NCBI GenBank assembly: GCA_944388705.1
Contig: CALXJU010000015.1
Coordinates: 1 to 37,504, forward strand
Source of the DNA: an uncultured Clostridia bacterium
Lineage (GTDB): Bacteria > Bacillota > Clostridia > TANB77 > CAG-508
Length of the DNA: 37,504 nt
Reading direction: 5' to 3'
Shown: positions 7,910 to 17,819 of the stretch, in pieces
How positions within the stretch are numbered: position 1 is the stretch's first letter
Layout of the letters: the number at the start of each line of letters is the position of its first letter
Program-made: the position numbers and the translations under genes
The notes under the pieces: generated by a model
Database searches by the model: none
The model's input: the letters and a program-made list of their open reading frames with translations, nothing else
Told to the model about the DNA's origin: nothing

Positions 7910-7937
7910 TTTACATCTTTTTCACATTTTCTTCACA
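7910..7937 (+). promoter_or_regulatory. Three 11-bp-period direct repeats upstream of htrA (OmpR-family type operator)
   Basis: TTTACA (7910-7915), TTCACA (7921-7926) and TTCACA (7932-7937) are spaced exactly 5 bp apart. This layout is that of tandem half-sites bound by OmpR/PhoB-family response regulators; PhoP and CssR of Bacillus are such proteins. A -10-like TATAGT (7940-7945) or TATCCT (7947-7952) follows. Which regulator binds is unknown. Related pairs occur at 9245-9261 and 22272-22288. Confidence 0.6.
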
Positions 7938-7992
7938 AATATAGTGTATCCTATTTACAGTAAAAAGATAAATGAATAAGGAGGCATTCATT

Positions 7993-9240
7993 ATGGATGA
8001 GAATGAAAATAAATTTGAAGTAATTTCTAGTAAAGTTTCAAATGCAAATTTTAAGAAAAATAATGGCAATGGTTTTGGCAAAACAATTTTATTACCATTT
8101 ATTAGTGGTGTTGTTGGATGTTCAGTTGTTATAGGAACTTGTTTTGGAATTCCTTCTATTAAAGAAAAATTAATAGGTGATACTACTGTTGAAGCTTCAA
8201 TAAATCATACTGGTGGAGAAGGTACAACATCTAATTTAATATCACTTTCTAATTATTCTAATACTGCTGTTTATGCAGCTAATAAGATTTTACCTTCTAT
8301 TGTAGGTATTGAAGTTAGTTTCACAGCAACTAGTAATTCATTTTTTGGATTTGGGCAACCTGTTACATCTACAGCTACAGCAACAGGTTCAGGTATTATT
8401 ATAAGTGAAGATGGTTATATTGTAACTAATAATCATGTTGTTAGTGGTAGTTCTTCTTCTTCATATTCATATTATGAATTATCTGAAGCTACTTCTGTTA
8501 AGGTAAAATTAAATAGTAATACTTATGGTGATAATGCAATTTTTGACGCAAAAATTGTTGGTAAAGATTCTCAAACCGACTTAGCTGTTTTAAAAATTGA
8601 AAAAACAGGTCTTACTGCTGCTGAATTTGCTGATTCTTCTCAAGCTGTTGTAGGAGAATTTGCTATGGCTGTTGGTAGTCCTTTAGGTCTTGATACAACA
8701 GTTACAACAGGTATTATAAGTGCTGTTAATAGAGAAGTCGTTTCAGATGGTACTAAATATATATGTATTCAAACAGATGCAGCTATAAATTCTGGTAATA
8801 GTGGTGGTGCACTTGTTAATAGTGAAGGTAAAGTTATTGGAATTAATACTTTAAAATTATCTGGTAATGGTGTTGAAGGTATAGGATTTGCAATTCCTAT
8901 TAATTCTACATTAGATATTATTGATGAATTAATTGAACACAATAAAGTTATTAGACCTTATATTGGTATTACAGGTCAAGATTTAGATGAAGAAACAGCT
9001 AAAAAGAACAATCTAGTTGTTGGAATTTATGTAAAAGATGTTGAGTCTTTCTCTCCTGCCGAAAAAGCTGGATTTAAAATTGGTGATGTTATTATAAAAG
9101 CTGATGGAAAAGATATAAAAACAATGGATGAATTAAATGAGATTAAAAATTCACATAAAGTTGATGATACTATGAGTATTACTGTTAATAGAGACGGTGA
9201 AGAAAAAGAATTAAGTGTAAAACTTGCAGAAACTCCTTAG
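7993..9240 (+). CDS. htrA: HtrA/DegP-like membrane-anchored serine protease
   Basis: Degrades or refolds misfolded proteins at the outer face of the membrane. The start at 7993 is set by a perfect AAGGAGG 8 nt upstream; an in-frame ATG at 7972 lies ahead of that site. The 415-aa protein has a cytoplasmic N-terminus, one transmembrane helix (about residues 31-52), a trypsin-like domain with catalytic His148 (TNNHVV), Asp196 (TDLAVL) and Ser270 (GNSGGAL), and one PDZ domain (about 320-410). A Ser/Tyr-rich loop (SSSSSYSYY) follows the catalytic His. The direct-repeat operator at 7910-7937 suggests two-component control. Monocistronic. Confidence 0.96.
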   Translation: MDENENKFEVISSKVSNANFKKNNGNGFGKTILLPFISGVVGCSVVIGTCFGIPSIKEKLIGDTTVEASINHTGGEGTTSNLISLSNYSNTAVYAANKILPSIVGIEVSFTATSNSFFGFGQPVTSTATATGSGIIISEDGYIVTNNHVVSGSSSSSYSYYELSEATSVKVKLNSNTYGDNAIFDAKIVGKDSQTDLAVLKIEKTGLTAAEFADSSQAVVGEFAMAVGSPLGLDTTVTTGIISAVNREVVSDGTKYICIQTDAAINSGNSGGALVNSEGKVIGINTLKLSGNGVEGIGFAIPINSTLDIIDELIEHNKVIRPYIGITGQDLDEETAKKNNLVVGIYVKDVESFSPAEKAGFKIGDVIIKADGKDIKTMDELNEIKNSHKVDDTMSITVNRDGEEKELSVKLAETP

Positions 9241-9244
9241 AACT

Positions 9245-9261
9245 TTCACTTTTAGTTCACA
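9245..9261 (+). promoter_or_regulatory. TTCACT-N5-TTCACA direct repeat downstream of htrA
   Basis: TTCACT (9245-9250) and TTCACA (9256-9261), 5 bp apart, repeat the spacing of the htrA operator. TTCACA is followed 18 bp later by GATAAT (9280-9285), so the pair could overlap a -35 for a short transcript ending at the terminator at 9341-9372. Confidence 0.4.
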
Positions 9262-9340
9262 AAATGAACAAATTTGATTGATAATATATATGTACAGTCA
9301 GTAAAGAAGCTGATTAAACAAACATCCCCTTTTATTTTCA

Positions 9341-9372
9341 AAAAGAACCTTGATTAAAATCAAGGTTCTTTT
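9341..9372. terminator. Strong bidirectional terminator between htrA and the RsiV-like gene
   Basis: Perfect 14-bp stem containing GAACCTTGAT/ATCAAGGTTC, TAAA loop, with A- and T-runs on the two sides. Serves the converging genes. The 100 bp between the htrA stop and this stem hold no ORF but contain the repeat at 9245-9261. Confidence 0.9.
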
Positions 9373-9386
9373 TTATTTATTACTAC

Positions 9387-10241
9387 TTACATTACTACTA
9401 TATCCATTTCATCTGTAAGATTTTTATTTCCATATGCATATATTATATAAAATGCATTATCCTTTCCTATAAAATATTCTGTAACATTATTTATACTATA
9501 CATATCATCTTCTGGGTCTCTAGAATATATTGTATAACCTAATTTTTGTAGTTCTTCTACATTTTTTTGTACTCTTTGTATTTCTTCTTGTATTTTTTGA
9601 TTAGCTTCTCTTTTTGTTATTCCTTTTGCTTCTAATATTTCATCAACTGTATATTCTTTTTGATTTATTAAATCATAATTGTATGTTTCTACCATATCTC
9701 TTTGTGGGTTTGTCCCTTCCTTTAATGTTGAACGTATTACTAATGATAATATATTATTTGATATGTATGCACAATATTTTACAGTATATACAACATCTCC
9801 TGATGTGCTATTTAATACACTTTTGGCTTTTCTTTCAAATACATCTACTATTTCTTTATTAAACTCTTCTGTCACACTATTTTTTATATTTATATATGGA
9901 ATATTTACATCTAATTCATATGTATTTAATTTCTTTTCTTGTATTTGATATCCTGAATATATTATTTCTTCGTCATCTTGTAATTTTTCTATTTTATAAC
10001 TATTATTTTCTAAGTAATTAACTTTGTTTTCAAAAATACTATCAAATTCTTCTTGATAATTGCTTACCTTATCCTCTTCTATTGCTGGTAAATTGCTCAC
10101 ATTGTTTTGTTCAGTATTTTTTTGCACTTGTATCATTATTGCTACTATTACTGCTATTATACATATTGCAATTATTACTATATAAAATATTTTTAATTTT
10201 TTATTTATTATTTCATTATTATCATTCATCAAATCTTTCAT
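9387..10241 (-). CDS. RsiV/PdaC-like membrane protein (DUF4163/DUF3298 type)
   Basis: 284 aa: a short cytoplasmic segment, one transmembrane helix (about residues 17-42), an acidic linker, then an extracytoplasmic domain. The segment LDVNIPYINIKNSVTEEFNKE, here split as ELDVNIPYINI and EEFNKEIVDVFE, and YNYDLINQKEYTVDEIL resemble the DUF4163 and DUF3298 pair found in the anti-sigma factor RsiV and the deacetylase PdaC. No deacetylase domain and no adjacent ECF sigma gene are present. Ribosome site GGAGG lies 6 nt before the ATG, and a promoter lies at 10262-10290. Ligand unknown. Confidence 0.7.
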   Translation of the reverse strand: MKDLMNDNNEIINKKLKIFYIVIIAICIIAVIVAIMIQVQKNTEQNNVSNLPAIEEDKVSNYQEEFDSIFENKVNYLENNSYKIEKLQDDEEIIYSGYQIQEKKLNTYELDVNIPYINIKNSVTEEFNKEIVDVFERKAKSVLNSTSGDVVYTVKYCAYISNNILSLVIRSTLKEGTNPQRDMVETYNYDLINQKEYTVDEILEAKGITKREANQKIQEEIQRVQKNVEELQKLGYTIYSRDPEDDMYSINNVTEYFIGKDNAFYIIYAYGNKNLTDEMDIVVM

Positions 10242-10261
10242 AATTTTCCTCCACTAGTTAT

Positions 10262-10290
10262 ATTGTAATATTTTTTTTGTATAATTTCAA
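10262..10290 (-). promoter_or_regulatory. Promoter of the RsiV-like gene
   Basis: -35 TTGAAA (10285-10290), 17-bp spacer, -10 TACAAT (10262-10267), about 20 bp before the start codon. Confidence 0.65.
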
Positions 10291-10302
10291 TAGTTTGATT
10301 CA

Positions 10303-10334
10303 AAAATAAAAAGTTACACTTATTAATGTAACTT
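10303..10334 (-). terminator. Terminator of spoIIID
   Basis: Stem AAGTTACA/TGTAACTT (10311-10318/10327-10334) overlapping the spoIIID stop codon, followed on the minus strand by TTTATTTTTG. Confidence 0.75.
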
Positions 10335-10584
10335 ATTTATTTAAATATTTTAATTTTGTTGCCATTCCACCTCTTATGTGTCTCTCTGCTTTATTTTCAT
10401 CTAATATTTCTCTTACTTCTCCTGCTAATCTAGGATTTATTTTTTCTAATCTTTCTGTTATATCTTTATGTACTGTACTTTTGCTGATGCAAAATTTTTT
10501 TGCTGCTCCCCTTACTGTATCTTTAGAATCTATAATATACTGTGCTAAACTTGTAGCACGCTCTTCAATTAATCTGTCTTTCAT
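10333..10584 (-). CDS. spoIIID: Stage III sporulation transcriptional regulator SpoIIID
   Basis: DNA-binding regulator of mother-cell genes during endospore formation. The 83-aa length and sequence are typical: ERATSLAQYIIDSKDTVR, then a helix-turn-helix AAKKFCISKSTVHKDI (about residues 28-43), the RLEKINPRLA segment and the basic RHIRGGMATKLKYL tail that contributes to DNA binding. It follows rdgB after a 68-bp gap containing a long hairpin that partly covers the GGGGG ribosome site. Its presence argues strongly for a spore-forming ancestry. Confidence 0.97.
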   Translation of the reverse strand: MKDRLIEERATSLAQYIIDSKDTVRGAAKKFCISKSTVHKDITERLEKINPRLAGEVREILDENKAERHIRGGMATKLKYLNK

Positions 10585-10592
10585 TATGTTAT

Positions 10593-10638
10593 AACCCCCA
10601 TACGAATACTTTTGTTTAATTGTATTCGTATAAGGGTT
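10593..10638 (-). repeat. Long hairpin in the spoIIID leader
   Basis: Perfect 10-bp arms ATACGAATAC (10600-10609) and GTATTCGTAT (10622-10631), extended across a 2x2 mismatch by AACCC/GGGTT. No T-run follows, so it is not an intrinsic terminator. The minus-strand distal arm includes the G-run that is the only Shine-Dalgarno candidate for spoIIID. Confidence 0.7.
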
Positions 10639-10652
10639 GTATTAGAACGATA

Positions 10653-11225
10653 TTAAATCATTTTTTCTTTTAACATCTCTAGTGCTTTTCTTCTAGCACT
10701 TATTTGATTTTTTTCATTTGCAGTTAATTCAGCTAATGTTTTTCCATTTTCTAATTCAAATATTTCATCAAAACCAAAGCCATTTTCTCCTCTAATATTT
10801 TCTGCAACATATCCATCTATAGATGCTTCAACTGAAATAGTATTTTTTCCATTAGAAATTGCCATTGCTGTTATAAATTTAATTTTTCTATTCTCTCTTG
10901 GAACTCCTTCTAGTTTTTTGATTATTGCTAGATTTCTTTCTCTGTCTGTTCCTTCAAACCATCTTTTTGTATAAACTCCGGGAAATCCATGTAAATATTC
11001 TATTTCTATTCCAGAATCATCTGCTAAACATTTTTTTCCTTTTAATAGTTTTGCTATTGTCTCTGATTTTTTTATAGCATTTCCTTGAAAAGTATCTTTG
11101 TCTTCTTCTATATCATCTTTTATCCCCAGTTCTTTCATAGATATTATTTTATATTGGCTTAATATTTCTTGTGCTTCTTTTATTTTTCCTATATTTCCAG
11201 AAGCCATTACTATTTCGTTTTCCAT
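10653..11225 (-). CDS. rdgB: XTP/dITP diphosphatase (RdgB/HAM1)
   Basis: Hydrolyses the non-canonical nucleotides XTP, ITP and dITP, keeping them out of DNA and RNA. The 190-aa protein has the N-terminal substrate loop ASGNIGKIKEAQ (usually T/SxNxxK), the metal-binding DDSGIEIEYLHGFPGVYTKRW, and the conserved GFGFDEIF and C-terminal SARRKALE motifs. Its ATG directly follows the TAG of the upstream ATPase gene, with GGGGAGG inside the upstream coding end, so translation is coupled. Confidence 0.95.
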   Translation of the reverse strand: MENEIVMASGNIGKIKEAQEILSQYKIISMKELGIKDDIEEDKDTFQGNAIKKSETIAKLLKGKKCLADDSGIEIEYLHGFPGVYTKRWFEGTDRERNLAIIKKLEGVPRENRKIKFITAMAISNGKNTISVEASIDGYVAENIRGENGFGFDEIFELENGKTLAELTANEKNQISARRKALEMLKEKMI

Positions 11226-13082
11226 CTATTCCTCCCCATTATTTGACTTTAAACGTAAATATCCTAATTCTTCCCACATGTTATATGCTAAATTTAGTCT
11301 AAATAGAACTTTAGGTTTTGCACCTGCTCTATTTTTATCTACAACACATGCATAATATCTTACATCAGGATCTTTTGATTTTTCTAAATTGTAAAATTTT
11401 GTATCTACTTCTTCTAATGAATATTCATATTTATCATAATCTTCAGCATGTATTTGTTTTATTAAACATAATGTGTCTAAAACTTCTTTTACAGTTCTAC
11501 TAACTGCTAAATCATTTATATTTAAGTTTATTGGTAATGTACTACTTTCTGTTAATTGAAGCGATGATGCTATAAATATATCCAAATTTTGTGCTAAATT
11601 TGCAAGTATCGTAGCAGTTTTCTTCAACTCTTCTCCATTTCCAATATTATCTGTATCAGTTTTTAATGTATCATAAAATACATATTCAATCTTTTCTTTA
11701 TAATAGTAATTTAATATTACTTTTTCTAATTCATCATTTGTATGATTTGTTATATTTACAAACTCTATTGCATTTTTTATTTGTTTTTCAAGCCATTTGG
11801 TAACTTCAAGTGTTTTTCTAAATTCCTCTGATATTTTTGATAATCTTTTTGCAAAGTCTCTTTGACTTTCTTTTTCTTCTTTTAAAACAAAACCATCTTC
11901 ATCTAATTTAGCTTTTACACCTTCATCTGGTCTAAATTTGAATTCTAATATTTCTCCTTCTGTTTTTTCTATTTTTTGACCATGTAATTCTTGAATTTTT
12001 TTATTATTTAATACTGTTGTTATTAAACATAATCTCATTTTTTCTTCTGACATTTCGTTTGAAATTATTAATACCTTTTTCTTGTGTATAAAAGCAATAT
12101 TTGCAGCTAAATTTATTGTAAATCTACTCTTTCCTGAGTTTGATGGCATTGCATATGCCATTGTTTCCCCTTTACGTATTCCTTTGAATACACTGCTTAG
12201 TATTGGAAATGGTAGTTCTAATCCTGATGTCAAATTATTTTCTCCTAATATTAAGAAATCTGTTACATCACTACTTAACACACCTCTTTTAAATTTTTGT
12301 GTAATAGTTATTTGCTCTATCGCATCATCTACTTCTTGTATTGTCATTATATCATATAATTCATAATCTAATATATCTATTATTTTCTCCTGTGTTTCTT
12401 TTATTGGATTTCTTAAATAATGTTTTCTTATTTCAAATAATTTTCTAAGTTCTACATAAACTTTTTCAATTCCGATTGTTAAATTTTTAGCTTTTTCTTT
12501 TAATTCTCTCTTAGTTTCATATGTTTCTGGTCCTTCTTTTGCAAAGTTATAATTGTCTTTTGCTTTTTGTGGTGCAAATGACTCTCCTTCTGTAAATAGT
12601 ACACTTTTATATAAATTTAAGTATTCATCACTTTCAAAATAGCAATCTTCATGTAAAATATAGTACATTGATATTGCTTTTGGATTTAATAATAATAAAC
12701 TTATATATTCCTCTTCTAATTGTTTATTTGATAATTTTTCGGGATATACACTTTCATCTTCTTCATCATCTTTTTGTTCAAATTCATATACTACTTCTTC
12801 AGGTTCTTCATCCTTATCCTCTTCAATCTCTTCTTCATCATACTCATCTTTTTCTTCTTCAAACTCTTCAATTTCTTTTTTTAATGTTTTAGTTTCTTCA
12901 TTTTTTTTCTGTTCTCTACGTTGTTTTTCTTTTTCATTAATCTGTTTTAAGATTTCTAATATTTCGCCATATTTACCATCATCGATTAATTCTTTCATTC
13001 TTTCGACTTCTTCTTTATTTTCCCCTGTACTCTCCATTTTTTCAATTAAACTTACTAACTTTTGTATTTTTTCACTTTCCAT
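11226..13082 (-). CDS. DnaB-like replicative-helicase-type ATPase with acidic N-terminal extension
   Basis: 618 aa. Residues 1-115 are a highly charged coiled-coil/acidic region with long Glu/Asp runs. Residues about 118-165 resemble the helical DnaB N-domain (EEEYISLLLLNPKAISMYYIL). The C-terminal RecA-like ATPase has Walker A AMPSNSGKS (311-319), the motif ISNEMS with Glu343 (DnaB EMS motif), Walker B YVFYD (Asp471), SSLQL (506-510) and a KNR motif (583-585) where DnaB has its arginine finger. An insertion of about 100 residues (360-460) separates the first motifs from Walker B. It has its own promoter and is coupled to rdgB. Probably a diverged DnaB/RadA-type ATPase; not an obvious replicative DnaB. 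Substrate unknown. Confidence 0.8.
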   Translation of the reverse strand: MESEKIQKLVSLIEKMESTGENKEEVERMKELIDDGKYGEILEILKQINEKEKQRREQKKNEETKTLKKEIEEFEEEKDEYDEEEIEEDKDEEPEEVVYEFEQKDDEEDESVYPEKLSNKQLEEEYISLLLLNPKAISMYYILHEDCYFESDEYLNLYKSVLFTEGESFAPQKAKDNYNFAKEGPETYETKRELKEKAKNLTIGIEKVYVELRKLFEIRKHYLRNPIKETQEKIIDILDYELYDIMTIQEVDDAIEQITITQKFKRGVLSSDVTDFLILGENNLTSGLELPFPILSSVFKGIRKGETMAYAMPSNSGKSRFTINLAANIAFIHKKKVLIISNEMSEEKMRLCLITTVLNNKKIQELHGQKIEKTEGEILEFKFRPDEGVKAKLDEDGFVLKEEKESQRDFAKRLSKISEEFRKTLEVTKWLEKQIKNAIEFVNITNHTNDELEKVILNYYYKEKIEYVFYDTLKTDTDNIGNGEELKKTATILANLAQNLDIFIASSLQLTESSTLPINLNINDLAVSRTVKEVLDTLCLIKQIHAEDYDKYEYSLEEVDTKFYNLEKSKDPDVRYYACVVDKNRAGAKPKVLFRLNLAYNMWEELGYLRLKSNNGEE

Positions 13083-13111
13083 ATTTATTCTCCTTTTTTA
13101 TAACTATTTTT

Positions 13112-13140
13112 AGTATACACATATTAACTCAATTTTTCAA
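13112..13140 (-). promoter_or_regulatory. Promoter of the DnaB-like ATPase gene
   Basis: -35 TTGAAA (13135-13140), 17-bp spacer, -10 TATACT (13112-13117), then AAGGAG and the start codon. Confidence 0.7.
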
Positions 13141-13158
13141 GACTTACTTCATTTTTTG

Positions 13159-13812
13159 CTAAATAATAATTTCATCTAAAATATCTTGGCTTGAAAGTAC
13201 AACTTTTGCTCCATCTCTAATTAACAAATTACAGCCTCTACTTTGTTTTTTAGTAATATCTCCTGGTATTGCAAAAATTTCTTTTCCCTGTTCTAATCCA
13301 AATTCAGCTGTTATTAATGCTCCACTTTTTTCTCCTGCTTCAACAACAAGTATTCCTTGTGAAATTCCACTTATTATTCTATTTCTTTGTGGAAAATTTT
13401 TCTTATCAGGTTTTGTTCCAATAGGGTATTCTGAAATTATACATCCACCACTTCTAATAATTTTTCTTGCTAATTCTATATTTTGTTTTGGGTATAGTTG
13501 GTCTATTCCGCTTCCTAATACTGCAATTGTTTTTCCTTTATTTTGTTGTAATGCTCCTATATGTGCATATTTATCAATTCCAATTGCTAAGCCACTTATT
13601 ATATTAATTCCTTTTTCTGATAACTCTCTAGCTATTTTTGATGATATATATTTTCCATATTGTGTAGCATCTCTACTACCTACTATTGCAATTCCAGTTT
13701 TATTTAATAAATGTTTATTCCCTAATACATATATTGACTTTGGTGAGTCATATATTTCTTTTAAATTTTGTGGATATTCTTTATCTGTTATTTTTAATTC
13801 TTCAATAATCAT
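13159..13812 (-). CDS. dprA: DNA-processing protein DprA (short form)
   Basis: Binds incoming single-stranded DNA and loads RecA during transformation. The ATG at 13812 is chosen because GAAAGGA lies just upstream; a longer in-frame reading from 13866 runs through the preceding terminator. The 217-aa product is essentially the Rossmann-like core: GSRDATQYGKY, SGLAIGIDKYAHIGAL, GSGIDQLYP, FPQRNRIISG and GALITAEFGLEQGKEIFAIPG are all present. It lacks both the N-terminal SAM-like region and the C-terminal winged-helix seen in longer DprA proteins. With comEC at 30-32.5 kb it suggests a former or present competence system. Confidence 0.93.
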   Translation of the reverse strand: MIIEELKITDKEYPQNLKEIYDSPKSIYVLGNKHLLNKTGIAIVGSRDATQYGKYISSKIARELSEKGINIISGLAIGIDKYAHIGALQQNKGKTIAVLGSGIDQLYPKQNIELARKIIRSGGCIISEYPIGTKPDKKNFPQRNRIISGISQGILVVEAGEKSGALITAEFGLEQGKEIFAIPGDITKKQSRGCNLLIRDGAKVVLSSQDILDEIII

Positions 13813-13830
13813 ATATATTTTCCTTTCATA

Positions 13831-13872
13831 TAAAAAAGAGCCATCAATGCTTGCTTTTGCAAACATGAGGCC
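13831..13872 (-). terminator. Terminator of folD, directly upstream of dprA
   Basis: Hairpin 13838-13872 (GCC...TTTGC/GCAAG...GGC with a few mismatches, AAAA loop) followed on the minus strand by TCTTTTTT, about 20 bp before the dprA start codon. Confidence 0.7.
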
Positions 13873-13879
13873 CCCTATT

Positions 13880-14716
13880 TTATTTACTTGCTTTTATTAC
13901 ATTATTCATTAACATAGCTATTGTCATCGGACCAACTCCCCCTGGAACCGGTGTTATATAACTAGCTTTTTGACTAACTTTTTCGAAATCAACATCACCT
14001 GTTAATTTTCCATCTTCCCCTCTGTTTATTCCAACATCTATAATTACTGCATCTTTTTTTATCATTTCTTCTTTTACAAATTTTGATTTTCCTATTGCTA
14101 CAATTACTACATCTGCTCTTTTTGTATATTCTTCTATATTTTTTGTTTTTGAATGACATACAGTAACTGTTGCATTTTTATTTAAACAACATTGTATTAA
14201 TGGCTTTCCTACTATATTACTTCTACCTAATATTACTACATTTTTACCTTCTAAATCGATACCATATGCTTCAAACATTTTCATTATTCCATATGGTGTG
14301 CATGATACAAATGTATCTTGGTTTAAAGACAATTTTCCTACATTTACTGGATTAAATCCATCTACATCTTTTTCTGGTGCAATTGTTCTAAATGCTTCAT
14401 TTATATCTAATCCTTTTGGGATAGGACTTTGTAGCAATATTCCTTTTATACTTGTGTCTTTATTTAATTTTTCTATCAATTCTATTAATTCATTTTGCTT
14501 TATATTTTCATTTAACAAGTATTCTTCAAATTCAATCCCAATTTCATTACATGCTTTACTTTTATTTCGTACATATACTTGTGATGCTTTATCTTCTCCT
14601 ATCATTATTACTGCTAATTTAGGTATTATTCCTTTTTGTTTTAATTCTTCACATTCTATTTTTAATTTTGCTCTAATTTCTTGTGCTAATTTTTTTCCAT
14701 CTATTATTGTAGCCAT
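13880..14716 (-). CDS. folD: Bifunctional methylenetetrahydrofolate dehydrogenase/cyclohydrolase FolD
   Basis: Interconverts 5,10-methylene-THF and 10-formyl-THF in one-carbon metabolism. The start at 14716 follows AGGAGG; a longer reading to 14794 has no ribosome site. The 278-aa product is normal length. Catalytic YVRNKSKACNEIG (Lys), LLQSPIPKGLD, DVDGFNP, the cofactor-binding GRSNIVGKPL and the C-terminal PVPGGVGPMTIAML are all present. It follows the 82-aa orphan gene across a 64-bp gap. Confidence 0.97.
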   Translation of the reverse strand: MATIIDGKKLAQEIRAKLKIECEELKQKGIIPKLAVIMIGEDKASQVYVRNKSKACNEIGIEFEEYLLNENIKQNELIELIEKLNKDTSIKGILLQSPIPKGLDINEAFRTIAPEKDVDGFNPVNVGKLSLNQDTFVSCTPYGIMKMFEAYGIDLEGKNVVILGRSNIVGKPLIQCCLNKNATVTVCHSKTKNIEEYTKRADVVIVAIGKSKFVKEEMIKKDAVIIDVGINRGEDGKLTGDVDFEKVSQKASYITPVPGGVGPMTIAMLMNNVIKASK

Positions 14717-14780
14717 TTTTTCTCCTCCTATTTTGGAAATTTTGGGAAATTTGGGGACGGTTCTCTTTTTTCCCTTTTTC

Positions 14781-15029
14781 CTATTCTTGTTCAAATATTC
14801 CTACTTTATATTCTATATCTTCCATGTGTGGGAAGATTTCTTTAACTCTTTTTAATGTTAGCATTGTCATTCTTGGTTGAGGATTTTTTGGGTCATCTGT
14901 TAATAATTTTTGTGTATAACAATTTTCTGCAGTTTTAAATAAAACATATCTATTTCGTACATATGTATAATATATTTGATAACCATTTTTTAAGTCTAAC
15001 CACATATCTTCAAAAGTATATCCTTCCAT
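14781..15029 (-). CDS. 82-aa conserved-looking protein of unknown function
   Basis: Not recognised. It has a good AAGGAG ribosome site 6 nt before the ATG and lies 21 bp after ligA, so it is probably translated from the ligA transcript. The product is soluble, rich in Tyr and charged residues (NGYQIYYTYVRNRYVLF near residues 15-31) and ends in an acidic tail. No signal peptide or membrane helix. The end of the gene adjoins an unusual G-rich sequence (14753-14765). Confidence 0.65.
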   Translation of the reverse strand: MEGYTFEDMWLDLKNGYQIYYTYVRNRYVLFKTAENCYTQKLLTDDPKNPQPRMTMLTLKRVKEIFPHMEDIEYKVGIFEQE

Positions 15030-15050
15030 AATATTCTCCTTAAAACTTGT

Positions 15051-17103
<2,053 letters not shown>

Positions 17104-17112
17104 TTTATCTTA

Positions 17113-17784
17113 TTAATCTGCTTTTGCCCATATTATTAATCTTGCTGATGAGTCATCTGTACATGTTGATAATGAAATTTCTACCGCTCCTTGTGTATCT
17201 CTTGTCATATAATCTGACTCATTTTCTGCTGCTTCATATTTATTATATATTGTATATGATTGTCTATGTCCACTTAAATCTGTTATATATATTTTATCTC
17301 CTATATTTAGTTTTTTATTGTTTGAAAAGAAATTTCCATTTCTATAATTATGTCCTGCAAGTGTTGTATTTCCTACTTGATTTAGTCCTGGTCCATATAT
17401 TTCTACTATTGCATTTTCTAAGGCTGATTTTGAATATTCTGCTCTTGCAATAATTGGAGATTTTAGATTTGTTGCAGGGATTTCTATTGAACCGGCAACT
17501 GTAAATCCGTTAAATTTTTCTACATTTGCATTTGAACTTCCTGTATTTCCTGTATTATCTCCACCTTCTACATCTTCAAAACCTCCTACTTCTGTGTTTG
17601 CATCTCCTTCAGGTTCTTTATTTATGTTTGAATCATTTAAAAATGAGTCAACAAAATCTTCTGAATTATTTTTTAATGTAGAACTTTTATAAAATCTATA
17701 TCCTAAAAATCCTATTATTCCTATTATTGCTATTATAATTATTACTAATAATACTGTTAATACATTACTATATTTACTATTCAT
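17113..17784 (-). CDS. Sortase family transpeptidase
   Basis: 223 aa: an N-terminal membrane anchor (about residues 9-29), an acidic Gly/Asn-rich linker, then a sortase beta-barrel. The catalytic triad is visible: His145 in TLAGHNYRNG, Cys208 in LSTCTDD and Arg215 in SARLIIW. Sortases cleave a sorting signal and join the protein to peptidoglycan or to pilin subunits. The short size resembles class D/E-like housekeeping sortases. No LPXTG-type substrate is next to it, so the partner is unknown. Good GGAGGGAG ribosome site. Confidence 0.93.
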   Translation of the reverse strand: MNSKYSNVLTVLLVIIIIAIIGIIGFLGYRFYKSSTLKNNSEDFVDSFLNDSNINKEPEGDANTEVGGFEDVEGGDNTGNTGSSNANVEKFNGFTVAGSIEIPATNLKSPIIARAEYSKSALENAIVEIYGPGLNQVGNTTLAGHNYRNGNFFSNNKKLNIGDKIYITDLSGHRQSYTIYNKYEAAENESDYMTRDTQGAVEISLSTCTDDSSARLIIWAKAD

Positions 17785-17819
17785 ATTAACTCCCTCCTCA
17801 TTTGACCATATATCTATAT

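Noticed and set aside
13813..13866. N-terminally extended DprA starting MFAKASIDG
   Set aside because: The extra residues are encoded by the terminator hairpin between folD and dprA, and the internal ATG at 13812 has its own ribosome site.
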